Assembly (NCBI GenBank): GCA_014529385.2
Contig: CM043963.1
Location: 5,179,501 to 5,243,500, forward strand
Source: Adiantum capillus-veneris
Lineage: Eukaryota; Streptophyta; Polypodiopsida; Polypodiales; Pteridaceae
DNA: 64,000 nt
Direction: 5' to 3'
Shown here: one piece after another, positions 44,308 to 56,340 of the stretch
Layout of the letters: the number at the start of each line of letters is the position of its first letter
Numbering within the stretch: the stretch's first letter is position 1
Program-made: the position numbers and the translations under genes
The notes under the pieces: model-generated
Database searches by the model: none
Seen by the model: only the letters and a program-made list of their open reading frames with translations
Told to the model about the DNA's origin: nothing

Positions 44308-45384
44308 TGTTGGACGGATACGCTGTGACGGACGTCAGCATAGCGAGAACTCCTAACATATAATGTCAACTGAGAACGGAGCTTGACCCGCAGGCGCATG
44401 GAAGCAAGCATAGGGTGTCAATCTACACTCGACCGACTCCTGACTAATTCCTATAGAGGTTTCTACCCAATGTCTAAGCTACAACCTTCAAGAGTGCTTA
44501 AGAAGAGATTTCCTACAACGCTTACAAGAGCCAAACACCCATCAAATAGTCTCGAAACGCCACAGAACTTGAAGACCCTACTAACACCAATAGGTCGCTC
44601 TCCCTAAGGTCCATGAACCAAAATCTCAACCCAAAACACCCGGTGAAAAATCACTTAGGATGTCTAGCCAAAATTTGCAGATCGTCGTTTTCAAACACTA
44701 AAGTGCCTAATGTGTAACTCTACTCAATGCGAATGTGTGGATATGCTGAAATGAAGAAACGGACAACGTATGCTCACCGAATCACCAGATGAAGCTCGTA
44801 AATGGAGCTCGCAAAACCGGACCATACGCGCGCAATGTAGGTATTGGCGCGTAGCTCTCATCGGGGGCAACACGCTACACTTCTCCGCACTCAATTCCAA
44901 CCATTGGTACGTGCGTAGCGTCAAGAAGAAGCTCTCACTCTCTCTCATACACAGTACGCTCACTCACAGATAGTAGATCAGATTATTAGAAGTCCCTTTA
45001 CAAAGCTTTAGGTTTTGGCTTATATACTAAGCCTTAGAAAACCTAATGTCCGACCAAAATGACCTTATTTGTCCCTAGGCTTCTATAGAGCTTAATTACA
45101 ACACCATGAGCTGGCTTTGCTCATCCAACAAGCATCTGTGGCCAAAATACAATTGCCGACTTAAAATATGAAGTTCCCGTAAACCTTACAAAAGTGGCTG
45201 TAATGACTCAAAATAATAATAACAGGATATTCGATGATGTCCATAAGCTTGTATCTTCACATTACAACATCCATCTTCGTCTTCATCACTTCATCAACAT
45301 CTTTATTTGGAATCTTTAGAGAATCTTTGAGTAATCTTCATGGAATCTTTGTGGAAGCGTTGTTGAAAGGTTGACCTGTCAACA
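44308..45384 (-). repeat. Element F 3' LTR
   Basis: It starts TGTTGACAGGTC at 45384 and ends CCGTCCAACA at 44308 on the minus strand. Its end matches the LTR end of element D at 9290. GTATATAAGCC near 45018-45028 is a likely TATA box. The plus-strand ORFs over it are shadows. Confidence 0.9.
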
Positions 45385-45396
45385 CTCTCCCCCTCC
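45385..45396 (-). other. Element F polypurine tract
   Basis: The minus strand reads GGAGGGGGAGAG directly before TGTTGACAGG. An almost identical GGAGGGGGAGAG occurs again inside the element at about 45564-45575. Confidence 0.9.
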
Positions 45397-46839
45397 GAAG
45401 TCTTGTCGTCCTCGACAAGACCCTATGTCTGCAGTGGCCTTGAAAAGTGCTTCATGTTTTCGTGTTGGTTGAATCTTTTGTTGTTGCAGTTGCTTCTATT
45501 AGATGCTTTGTATGTTGTAGAGTTACCTTTTTCTTGTACATGTAGTGTAGTTGAAGCCATAGCTCTCCCCCTCCGATTGGTTGTTGTAGCGTGAATAGGT
45601 TGAGTGAGGTTTGTTGTTGTAGCAAGTCATTATCATGGCAGCTCTGTATTGTTTGTTCTTTGGTGTCATCCTGCATGTGTACCTGTAATCTTGAAGCCTT
45701 TTTGAATTTTTTATGGGTCGTTCCCCTTTGATCTTCTAGTTGATGAGCATGTAGTTGTTTGGGGATGTCGTTGGTCCGCTTTTCTGTGTTTTAATAAGAA
45801 AAATAAAATAGTAAAAAAAAAAAGTGGCGTATATTAAAAAATGAAGGTCTTGGATACCTGGATAGTACTAAAGGGAAAAACCCAGTGGGAGAAAAATGCC
45901 TTTAGTCACAATTAAATGTGAGGCTATATGTACTTATGTTTTGATGTAACCGAGTTTTGTTGAGTTAAAGTACTTATGGATGTATGGGTACTATTATTGA
46001 CTGGATATACATTGGATAAGTGTTAGTAGCTTGAAGTCAGACTCATTGTTGTTGAGCAGATGCTCATGAAACCTGTTACCGCTTCGTCATCGTCATTTTG
46101 CTGTGTAAGTGCATGGGTGGAACACAAATCGTGTCAAATGAATATGTCCAATGATGGGACATTGTATATTCTTGCATAGATAGATGCATGGGAAACAATA
46201 TGTTATGCGAGAAGAGTTTGAATGGGTGCTTCCAAGAGTGAACGTAGCTAGAGAAGCAAAAATATATTTGACTTCAAGAGCTACCGTTATTCACAAGAAG
46301 GGTTTTGGTCGACGAGGTTTTTTCCACTCTCCTCACTGTGTTCATTTGCGTGAGTGTTTTCTGGACTACTCCACCACTCCACCATTGAAAATAGTAGAGT
46401 TTGACTCTTATGCTCACCTCTTCCAGCATGAGTGACATGCCTTTATGTATGCTCAGCTCTCCAGCTTGAGCTTATATCTATTAGCTAGACTCATAGACCA
46501 CAGAGAAAATATTAGACTTGAAGCTTGGGTCTAACACTTTTCTCATTTAGTGGCTCAGCTGCCCGACTCTAGACTCTTATGCCATGTATTTTTAATGGCG
46601 ACTTGGACTTACCTGATCACATCCTGAAATCCAATTCCATATGCTATTGAGGTTTAGGGCATTCTCTTTGGTTTGGTTTTGTGATGCCATTTTGTCAAAT
46701 ACATTGACAATACCTGCTCTTCATGCTTTGGTAGCACACTGATGTTGCATGGTGAGATAGGTTTTGAGGTTGAAGCAATGGTTGATGAAGTCTTCTTCCA
46801 AACTGTGTTCTTTAAAACTATGACTTCTTCTTGTATCCT
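45397..46839 (-). other. Element F 3' noncoding region
   Basis: About 1.4 kb with no motif-bearing ORF, comparable to the 3' noncoding region of element C. A plus-strand 83-codon ORF at 46184 matches nothing I recognise. Confidence 0.65.
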
Positions 46840-47768
46840 TGATTTACCTTTGTTGATAAGAGGCTGTAGACTAGTTGTGGGCCTCTGTTGTTGAGTTCCG
46901 GCTATAGGTTTTGGAATCCAAGTTGTCCTTGGTCCTTATGTGACCTGCTTTTCCACTTGCCTTGTTGCTTGTTTGACTTGATGGTCCTTTGGCTTCAGTG
47001 TCCAAATATTGCTGTTACCGTTGTAAAAGCCTTGCTCCTATAGTAAATGACGAGGGATCCACCTTGGAGTTGTAGCACTCATGGTTGCGTAGTTGGGTTG
47101 TCGTTGTTGGGCATGTTGTGCTACATGAGTTTTCTTCATGATCTCAGGAGAATCTTTAATCTTTGGCAACCAAATTTGAGTGTTACCTGTATAGTATCCT
47201 TGTGCTTCCAGTAGCTTGACTAGGATCATTCGTTGCATTGCTTGCTGTGTGACCTTAGCTTGACTTTGTGGGGTATTTTCACCGCAGAGCTCTGACTTTG
47301 GTACCCACAACTGCTTCAATGTTTGTTTCTTGGGAGGTCTTTGCTTCTTCTTTCTGTACCTGTTTTTACTCCTGTATGAACAATTAGACATGCGCTTGAT
47401 GCCCTGTTGATCTTGTTGTGAAGAGATGCCACATGCTGGGTATGTCCAAGCTGTTACCTTTGGTTTTTTGACCCATACTTTGATGTTCTCATCATAGTAG
47501 CCTTGAGCAGTGATTGAACTGTTTGATGCTATCCAACCTGTGACTTTTGCTTGTTGTGGTTCTTTTCATGCTGGTACCCAAATTGGATCTTTTTCCTGGA
47601 TGTACTCCTTGGATACTAACACTTGGTTGACCTGTTTCTTTCTTTTGTGGAGGCTTTGTTGCGATGGAAACTTTGGTTGATAAACTTTGCGCTTTGGTTT
47701 CCATTGTGTTTGGCTTTTGATGTAGAGGCTTCTTCGTGTACGTGAATTGGTTGGGCTAAAGACTTTGA
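46840..47768 (-). pseudogene. W-x-P-K repeat region of element F
   Basis: The 117-codon stretch 47391-47038 has KQLWVPKSEL, EAQGYYTGNTQIWLPK and TPRWIPRHLL. Past a TAG the same frame gives EQGFYNGNSNIWTLKPK and RTTWIPKPIAG. Upstream in other frames are AQGYYDENIKVWVKK and DPIWVPA. The recurring unit is QG(Y/F)Y-x-x-N-x-x-(I/V)W-x-x-K. Lys, Gln and Ser dominate the spacers. Frameshifts and stops break the region. Function unknown. Confidence 0.7.
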
Positions 47769-48818
47769 CTAAAGTGAAGGATTTGGGTTGCAGAACACTG
47801 CTTCACTTGCTTTATATTTTCCTTTGTCGATAGTGGACAAAGATCTTTGAGTTGTTGTAGGCTTAACCACTGTTGAAGATTCAGGTGCTTCTTCAAACAT
47901 TTTCGCCCATTTCTTGGACAAAATCAAGTGTGTACTCATTTTTTGAGAGTCCACTACAGACCGTAGTGTAAGGGTAGCTTTTGAAATCCCTCAACTTGTG
48001 ACAGCTATTCCATGTGATATAGGAACCTGTACCTGAATTTCATACAGTTCTGGTTTATCTAGAAGTAACCACAGCCGAAAAGACATGACATTAGTCATGG
48101 TAGTGCAATCTATGTCTGTTGTAAAATTGAATTTCAGTTTCTCATGCACATCCAACGAGAATTTAATATTCTTTTTGGCTGCCAAGTAACTGATGTCCTC
48201 TTTGCTTTTGGTACTTTTCTTGGACTTTTGTGCCTTGGAAGCTTTGTCATCCTCTTGTATGTTGAACTTCTTTATCATTTGACTGGTTCTAGCATGTCCC
48301 AAGTGCTTACTATCTTCGGATCTATAGCTTTGGGGAAGGTCTATAGCCTGAGCATCTTGTTGGTCTTCATTGCTAGTTTCTGACTGTGACACCTTGACTC
48401 TTGATTTCAGAAGCTCTCTGTCACTATTTACTGCTTCTATCACTTGAAGGTAATTCAATGGTGAATTTTCTTCTTGGAAATATTTTGAAGTTTGTGTAGC
48501 AGGATGTTGAGTTTGACTCTCTTCTTCTGATACAATGGTCGCCGTGGCCTTTGGTTTCCATTGTTCCATGGGTTTTTGTAGAGTCTCTCCTCGAAAATAT
48601 TCATTCATATACTGTATTGCTTGTCCTTGGTAGTCAATCTTGGACTCAGTCATTTCCTGTTCTTCTGTGCATTCTATGTCTTCAGCTACATCTTCTTTTA
48701 GCTTCTCATACTCTTTGATTTGTTCAATCACCAATGAAGAGTCCACAGTAGAGAATTTATTTGGTAGATGTTCAACTTCCTTCATTGATTCTATTTGCAT
48801 GTCTTCCACTTGTGACAT
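47769..48818 (-). pseudogene. Lys/Glu-rich frame of element F upstream of the W-x-P-K repeats
   Basis: A 275-codon stretch (48818-47991) and its in-frame continuation after one stop (47954-47769) lack recognised motifs. Early parts are acidic and probably coiled (EQIKEYEKLKEDVAEDIECT); the later part has NVMSFRLWLLLDKPELYEIQ. EQWKPKATAT resembles the W-x-P-K unit. The ATG at 48818 directly touches element B's LTR, so it is a truncated internal frame and not a natural start. Confidence 0.5.
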
Positions 48819-50697
48819 TGTCGAGAAATTTGCGGTCTTTCCAAGAAAGCACCGGGCTTATGGCTGTGAGAGTTTGTGACAGAACTCAACAAAAACTATA
48901 TGAAGGAGTTAAACCATAGATGCCATGAAGAATAAGGTTTGGAAAGAAGTGCAATCAAAGAAGACACACTCTTTCTCTCTTGCACTCACACACACAAAGA
49001 AAGAACACAAAATAGAGTGTCAAAACAACACAAGATGAAAACATCAAGGCTATGGTCATATCGTATCATGGGTTCATAGCAAGATAACTACGCTTACATC
49101 AAAAAAAAAATTATAGTCTATGAGAGGTAGTATGATAGGATCCAGTGATAGAAGTATTTCATTGAGCCTTTCAGGGCCGAAGAGAAACACTATACGTTGT
49201 TGAAAGTGTATTTTATGGCTAATCCATACGTTAATTCTAATAGATCGTACAGAGTGAAAGCGATAGAAATGATCATCATGTGGGTTATTCATCTAGGATA
49301 GTATGTGAGAAATGTAGATATGAGAAAAATATAGATATGAGAGAAGTGAAGAGATGAGAAGTTTCCCTCGCAAGTCCTATTCTTGCCCGTAGGCAATAAG
49401 GATATTGCGGGGAGAGATGTACCTGTAGCAAGGAGAACCTAAAATTTGTAGAGGGGATGAATTACTAAGAGTGAGAGCGATAGGTTTGGTTAAGGAGATG
49501 AGATAAGATACATGTATATATATTTTGGATTAGAGATGAAAATGAAAACAACAAGAAATCAAGAAAATATCAATGTAGAACACATCTTACTTGACAAACC
49601 CTTCGGCACCATTATTGATGGAGAGAGAAGAAGAGTGGATAATTCCACTTTGATTGATACATCAAGTGCAAGAACTCCTTTGATTAGAGTTGATCTTCCA
49701 AGGTTAGCTTGTTGCAAGAATGGCTAGTCTTCTTCTAGGAGAAAGTGTAGGCTTACGCTTATGTTAAGGGCTAAGTACAATTAGGCATTACTACTCAGTC
49801 CCTCAAGAATTCCTCTCATCAATGGATTGAATTCTTGAGTGGTTTTCAAGGAAGAAAAGGTCCCTTTTTATAGATGAAGGGAACCCCCAAGGGTTTACAC
49901 AAAAGGAGAGGAGCCTGTGTGAACAGGAATTGGAAAAGTTGGAAATGAGCTATCCCTGCATGTAGTGGGCAGACTGGGGTCCAGTATTTTGATCATATCT
50001 CCTCAACCGTGGCTCCAAATAAAAACATAAAAATATGGGCAGAAAATTCAGCTCATTAGCTACGATTTTCATTTTAAAATCGTTTTCCAATTCGGATTGG
50101 AACCTTGTGTAAAAAAATCTTCAAAATAGGGTCCATTTTTGGCAACAAAAGTCTTCATGTGGTCCCCTTAGCCTAGACTTTAATTTTATTCCAAAGGACA
50201 CCTCATGCTATATGAAAGCATGACATTTCTCCTTGACACAATTTTGTAATCACGCTTACAATAATGCATTAAAATAAGTGTATCTTTGAAATCATGCCAC
50301 CTAGTGTCCCACTAGGATTTGATTCCCTCCTAGTAGCTATTTAAAAAGAAATATAAGAAAAATATGAAAAATACATAGAATATATATATATTGGAGTTTA
50401 CCTTAGATATAGGATCTAGCTAGGGTGTGACATGATAATGAGATAGTAGAAATAAATAATCAATGCTTTTTGCCCCAAGTTAAAGAGGCCAAGCTATTGA
50501 TGCTTTTCCCATAGTATTTTCTGATGGTAAGTAAGAATAGGTTACCCTTGAGAAAAATAATAGAATGAGATAGAAGGCTTATTATTATACTTAAATATGC
50601 ATATGTACATTATAGGAAAGATAATTATGTATCTAAAAAATTACAAGATAGATCTTGTAGCATGCGTTCCCACTATATACGTGTCACAGCACGACAT
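48819..50697 (-). repeat. Element B 3' LTR
   Basis: It starts TGTCGTGCTGTGACACG at 50697 and ends TTTCTCGACA at 48819 on the minus strand, 1879 bases. Blocks align with the element A LTR (for instance the GTAGCAAGGAGA and TTGAGCCTTTCAGG segments). A CTATAAAAAGGG TATA box lies near 49862-49874. No ORF here is a gene. Confidence 0.88.
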
Positions 50698-50712
50698 CCA
50701 CCCCCTCTAAAC
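50698..50712 (-). other. Element B polypurine tract
   Basis: The minus strand reads TTTAGAGGGGGTGGA before the LTR start TGTCG, the same as in element A. Confidence 0.9.
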
Positions 50713-50784
50713 CTCCACATCCTCCGGTATGTGCCACAATATTTCTTTGTAAGATCAGCCCTCTTGTACATCTTCCTTGCTTTC

Positions 50785-51998
50785 TTATTCACTGGATGAT
50801 TCCAAAGCTTCATCTTCACTTCGATCTTTACCTGTGGTTTTCTCTTCTTCCCCATCAACATCTTCTGGATCATTGTCCCCTCTTCTCTTAAACATTTTGA
50901 TCCTTTTTCCTGCAATGGGAATCTTTACTTCTGTACCATCTAGTTCAGACAAGCTGTAAGTAGCATTTTCATGCACATGCTTTACAACATACGGTCCAAA
51001 CCATCTTTTTGAAAACTTACGCATGACTGTGTGCTGGTTATCAAGGCTACTACAATACACCAAAACCCTGTCACCTTTGTCAATTGCTTTGCTCTTGAGT
51101 CGATGTCGCTTATCAAAGTAGTCCTTGTTTTTCCACCTTGCATTTTTTAGTCGTTCTTTTGCAGCTTCAATGTCTCCAGGTCTTCTCTCTAGCTGCCTTA
51201 TATGCAGTGCAAGGAGATCTTCCCTGCTAAGCCCCTCTTGCCAAGGTAGTACATTCCATGTGGGAATTGTATCTTCAATCGACATCACTGGCTTTTGACC
51301 ATACATTAGCTCCGCAGGCATGTAGCCAGTTACTAAGCTATGTGTTGTACGATCAGCCCATAAAGCATATGGTAACAGTTTTGGCCACTCACCAACTCTT
51401 CCTTCACAAGCCTTGGCCAAAGCTTTGATGATAGGAGGATGCCCTCTTTCACTCTTTCCATTGCCTTCAGGGTTGTAAGCTGTAGTAAGAGAAAGATGGA
51501 TTCCTAATCTAGAAAAGAACTCCCTTGCTTCTTCGGCATCCAGTTCACCTCTATCTGTAGTGATTTTTCCCACACAACCATAATGGCAAATCACCTCATC
51601 AAGAAGGAATTTGCACACAGCTTCTATGGTTTTAGCTCTTAATGCTCTTCCTTCAACCTGAATAGTTAGTTCTTCTCGTGCAAGAACCAAGTATCTCATC
51701 TGCCAGAGTCCTAAAGGCATTGTGACTAGATCCACAACCCATTTATAGTGCATGGCTAGTGGATATGTAGGGTGCAATCCATCACGATGTTGGACATTTG
51801 AATACATTTGACAAGTTACACATGACTCTACAAATTGAGATACATCTTTATACATACCCTTTCACCAATATTTTTCTTTCAACTTGGAGAAGGTTGCCCA
51901 CACACCTCTGTGTCCAGCCCATAGACTCTCATGAAACTCTTGCATGAGCTTTACTTGAGTCTCTTTTTTACATATAACCCGTTGTGGTGTAGCACCCT
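50785..51998 (-). pseudogene. Integrase of element B
   Basis: The HHCC domain (FHESLWAGHRG, CVTCQM) is followed by the complete catalytic core: WVVDLVTMP, TTDRGELDAEEAREFF and NPEGNGKSERG give Asp, Asp and Glu. The C-terminal KRWFGPYVV module and acidic tail close it. A single TGA at 51856-51861, where element A has Trp, interrupts the zinc domain. The frame is otherwise open. It would insert cDNA; this is the most complete integrase of the A/B family here. Confidence 0.88.
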
Positions 51999-52740
51999 GT
52001 TGTTTAGAATGCTTCCATAAGTAACCATCCTTCAAAAAGTACCCATATGCTTTCCTACGTATCCTCTTGAATTCTTGTTCAGACCAATCATCCTGTTTTG
52101 TTAGAGTACTCAAGTACCTTCCAATAGAAAGCCAATCACCTTCATAAAGATCTTTCAAGAACAATTCAAGTGAATTAGTCATGCAGACATTGTTACCTTT
52201 GACGTGAGAGATAGAATAGAACCTTGTGCCTACATCATCTCCCTCATCAATCATTTGTGACTCATCTTCATACCTTGCCCTTGATAGCATATCTGCCACT
52301 GTATTGTCTTTACCTGCAATGTGCTTGAACTCGGGATTTAAGGACTTAATGTAGGCAATCCACCGCAACATAGCAATTTCTGGCGTTGAGCAGTTTGTAA
52401 TCATCCCAAGAAGTGGTAGACAATCTGTTTCTACAACCACACATGCACCAATTAGGTAATCTTTCCCACTTTTCAAGGCTGTAACCATACCCCATAACTC
52501 TCTCTTTATCTGTGGATAGTTTCTTTGGCGAGCACTTAGTACCTTTGCTCCAAATCTTACCACATACCTGTGTCCTTCTTTGTCATCTTGCCCTATTGCC
52601 CATCCAATCCCTGTAGGACTGGTGTCTACTGTCACAATTACTGGACTTTGACACTCATAGTCTACCTTTCTCAAAGTTGTTGCTGACTGGAGCAACTCCT
52701 TTAGCTTTTTCATGGATTTTACATGTGCTTCTGTCCATTT
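51999..52740 (-). pseudogene. RNase H region of element B
   Basis: The open stretch 52713-51862 contains TVDTSPTGIGWAIGQ, KVLSARQRNYPQIKRELWGM and KHIAGKDNTVADMLSR, the usual RNase H order in gypsy elements, and the linker into integrase. A TAG near 52768 separates it from RT, where element A reads Gln. Confidence 0.85.
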
Positions 52741-54196
52741 AAACTTCTGATTCTTTCTAAGTAGCTAATTAAGAGGATCAGCTACATGTGCATAATGTGG
52801 AATCCAAATAACATAAAAGACACATGCTCCCAGAAACCTTCTAACTTTAGTGATGCTAGTGCATGTTTCATTCATTCTTTGGATGGCATCTACCTTTTAT
52901 GGAAAAGGTTTCCTACCATATGGCCCGCACATGTGCCCCACAATAAGCACTTCATTGACACCAAACATGGACTTTTTCCATGACAATGTAAGATTCACTT
53001 CTTCCAACCTAGACAAAATTTTATCACAATCATTTATGTGATTTACCACAAACCTGCGACATCCCTTGAGCTCCAAAGCTTCATCTTTGTCACTTTCTTC
53101 ACATCCTTTGATAGGAAAATCATCAATGAAAGGCATTGTGATTTGAGGAATAAAGTCACGTAAGACCTTATTCATCCCATTCATCATATGTGCAACCGAG
53201 TTGGTTGCTCCCTGTGGCAAGGTACACATCCTTACCAAACCCAAAGGTGTCCTCATGGTTGTCAAGTCTCTGATTTCGATTGCAAGCTGAAATTGATCAT
53301 ACCCTGAGTAGAGATCCCCCATTGAGTAGATTGCCCTCCCTGCAAACGCCTCTGCAAACTCATCCACAATTGGACCTGTACCTACATTTCTAATTGTCAC
53401 CTTTTTCACTGGTTGCATATCTTGGATGAAGTGTAGAGAACCATTCTTCTTTGGAACTGTGAACCACCTGTTTGAGTATGGAGCACAAGAAGGATCCAAG
53501 ATTCCCATTTTGATTTTCTCATTTAGTAGCTCTACTAACTTTGGCAAATGAGCCTTTGGAACCGGAATAGGCCGCAGATTCCAAGGCACATGAGGTATTG
53601 TGAAAATTACCATAGGAGCTACAATAGAAGGATCAACACATCCTATCTCATGTGGATCAAATGCAAAATCCTTACCATGCTTTGAAAGCATTTCTTTGAA
53701 GAACTTTGTCTCCTCCTGTGTAAGAAACTCCTCCCGACCAATCTGCAACTCTTGGAAAGACTCCTTCGTGAAGGTATGCCCAATCTTTTTAGGATCCCTC
53801 AAACTTGGTTGTAAAGAAGCCTGCTTGATCTTTTCCCTGTTGTTAGGTGGTAAGGGTGAAGCTACTGGTTTCACCTTCTTTGCTACACTCTTGTACTTAG
53901 TTTCAACATGGACTTCTTGTTTGGCTTTCTTTAAAGGCTTCTATTACTTCATACATTTTCACAGAGCATACTTCCACAACTTCATTTTCAAGATGCAAAC
54001 TAGACTCCATTATAGCATCAAGCTCACCCATAGTATCTACAAAAGAAACTTGCTCATACAAACCCAAAACATTTTCAGTAGGCTCTAGCAACCCACTCTT
54101 TTTCATGCCTATTTGTACATTATGCACATATTGTCTCTCACATCTCTTCAAATATTCAAGTTTTGAAAAACATACTGATCCATTCTTTGTTACCAA
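52741..54196 (-). pseudogene. Reverse transcriptase of element B
   Basis: The 325-codon stretch 53874-52897 carries APYSNRWFTVPKKNG, DLYSGYDQFQLAIE and the catalytic FIDDF (53119-53130). A stop lies at 52895-52897 after GRKPFP. Upstream, 54196-53903 holds the segment before RT in a shifted frame. It is nearly identical to element A RT and keeps the core residues. Confidence 0.88.
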
Positions 54197-54274
54197 GGAG
54201 CTCGTTGAAAAAGCTTCACCTATTTTTGGATCAGGTGAGACCCTTTTTCTTTCTGCACCACTACAATCCCGCTT

Positions 54275-54780
54275 TACAATGGTACTTGGCCAAAACCCAT
54301 CATTTCCCTATGGTCATGAAACTATTTGTTCACCTTTGGTAGAGGATGTTCTCGGAGGTTGTCACGACTTCTTTCATGGTTCACAAAAACTGTGAGAAAT
54401 TGGACTGCTCGTTTACCATCTTTGCTACGTATCCTAGCATATGTTGAACCATCATCCATTATCTTTGTTTCCATTCGAACTCCCACAATGTAGGGTTGTC
54501 CAAGGATGAGATAATATGAAGATGTATCCTATGCAAAGAAGTTTTGGTCAATCTTTACATCACCTATTGTTACCTTCACACCTGGACATGCTGCATACAA
54601 TTCACCGGATGAATTGTTTGCCACTTTTACCATCCAGCCATGATCTGTGTCCATCGGCCATTTGCACTTGTTGTAGAGACTCTTTGAAATTATGTTTATT
54701 TCCGAACCATGGTCAATCAAGGCAACAAATGGCTCTTCAAGATCACCTACCGTGACCAAAGTTTCTGTAGTAGCCCTTGC
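54275..54780 (-). pseudogene. Retropepsin of element B, truncated
   Basis: FVALIDHGSEINIISKSLY carries the active-site Asp, with DHG as in element A. The protease ends at the same TAA as in A. The N-terminal end is cut at 54780, just before the ATTETLVTVGDLEE segment, by the junction to element E. The first residues of the overlapping open frame are read from element E sequence. Confidence 0.8.
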
Positions 54781-55608
54781 GGAATCGAGTATGACCATAC
54801 ATTTGCAATAGTTGATTTCAACAAAAAGAACAATTACGAGATCATCTTGGGAAGACCATTCACGAGACAATTAAAGATGGTCCAGGATTGGGGTTATGAC
54901 CATATATACCTCAGATGGGAGGAGACTACAACCAAAATATACCTAAAAGACCATAGTTACAAGGATGTGTACTAGACACCAGTGGAAGAGTTTGATTCAG
55001 CTGCATTGGCAGGGTCCAAACTCCCAGCATGGTTAGGGCAGAAAAAAGAGCTATGGATGTGCGGAGCTTCACATTGTGGAATCTTGAAAAGAGAGGAATG
55101 CATCTTAGAAAGAGCGATTGATAACAAGGATTATATTCCAGAACCTTTTCCTGAAGATGCCTTAGAACCTCTGGAATGGGAACACATACTAGCAACATTG
55201 GACGTCTGTACCATTACAGATAGCCCAACAACAAAATTTTGTGATAAGGATGGCTATGATGTGCTACCCTATTACATGGTATACCTTATACCAATAGGAG
55301 ATGACAATGTAGACTCACCAGAAAAAGAAGAGATTTATAACTCCTCTGAGCATCTGGAATTAAATAACGATGCAGATAACGAGTGTTCAAACAATTCACG
55401 CGAGCGTGGGGAGACAACCGCAGATATCAAGTTTTATGATTTTGCAAATCAACACCCTAGATGCCAGGAATGCTATAGAAAAAAAAGAGAAGAAAACAAA
55501 ATGAGAGAGAACCTCATGCCCAGGATAAAAGATAAAACTCAGTGTCTAATGCTTGTCAAGGCAGAGGATTGTGTAAAAGACCAAATATCAGGAAAATTCT
55601 CAAGAGTT
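54781..55608 (+). pseudogene. Protease C-terminal half and spacer of element E
   Basis: The frame begins in GIEYDHTFAIVDFNKK, then YEIILGRPFTRQ, the ILGRP half of a retropepsin. After a stop near 54975 a 209-codon stretch includes EWEHILATLDVC, which corresponds to DWVHLAATIDTW in element C. The active-site Asp half is missing and matches what element D keeps at 14880-15030. Spacer residues up to 55608 are acidic with no motif. Confidence 0.75.
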
Positions 55609-56340
55609 TGAAGGGAAAGGACACATGAGGAAATAAAAAAAGCACGCAAGACTAAAACAGAAACAAAATCAAGAAAATATCAACAATCAAAACAGGAAAA
55701 GGCAAAAGATCCAGAGTGGACCAAAATGGAGCGTAAAAAGAAATACCAAGAACTAAAACGGTCGTTACGAGAGGTATGGACTCCTGAGGGAGAAAGTGAC
55801 GGTAAGGAGGATTCAGAAAACGGAAACATGAATGTACCATCCCACTATCAAAAATTCACTATCCAAGATAGAAAAATCATAATGACACCACTAGTAAGGG
55901 AAAGAATAAACCACGAATCTTAGGATTGGCCGGAAAATGCAAAACGGATAGACCTCGTTGCACCAGGCGAAGAGCCTCATCCTGTCTATATCTCACATGA
56001 TTTAGAGCCTGAAGAAGAAGAAAGGCTAACACAACTGATTTAGAGCCTGAAGAAGAAGAAAGGACCTCAAAGGAGTTGATCCCTCGATATGCCACCATAA
56101 AATTCCTTTAAAATCAGATGCCAAACCAAGCAAACAGCGTCCTTACACATATAATGACACATTCGCTAAATGAATCAAAGAAGAGATTGACAAGCTGATG
56201 GATGATGAATTCATCTATGAAATCAAGCATACAGATTGGGTGTCACCCATTGTGGTTGTCCCCAAAAAGAACGGAAAGCTGCATGTGTGTGTGAACCTAA
56301 AAAAAGTGAACGTAGCCACAATAAGGGATAATTATCCTTG
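55609..56340 (+). pseudogene. Spacer and start of RT of element E
   Basis: A Lys-rich spacer contains a 36-base tandem duplication near 56006-56063 (GATTTAGAGCCTGAAGAAG twice). RT begins around 56130 with KQRPYTYNDTFAK, then WVSPIVVVPKKNGKLHVCV. A TGA near 56171 and a one-base shift near 56336 break it. Confidence 0.75.

Larger units (their letters stand above)
44308..48818 (-). mobile_element. Element F: 3' part of a gypsy-type element, inserted in G and cut by B
   Basis: A 3' LTR (44308-45384), PPT and 3' noncoding region are followed upstream by W-x-P-K repeats and a long Lys/Glu-rich frame, all on the minus strand. The LTR family is that of element D. The 5' half is missing: element B's LTR abuts it at 48819. 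The left target-site copy would be GAAGA (44303-44307); its partner is lost. Confidence 0.82.
48819..54780 (-). mobile_element. Element B: 5'-truncated sister of element A
   Basis: A 3' LTR (48819-50697), PPT, integrase, RNase H, RT and part of the protease lie on the minus strand. The pol region is nearly identical to element A, and it keeps the integrase core that A lost. The LTR is more diverged from A than pol is. The sequence stops at 54780 inside the protease, where plus-strand element E begins. Confidence 0.9.
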
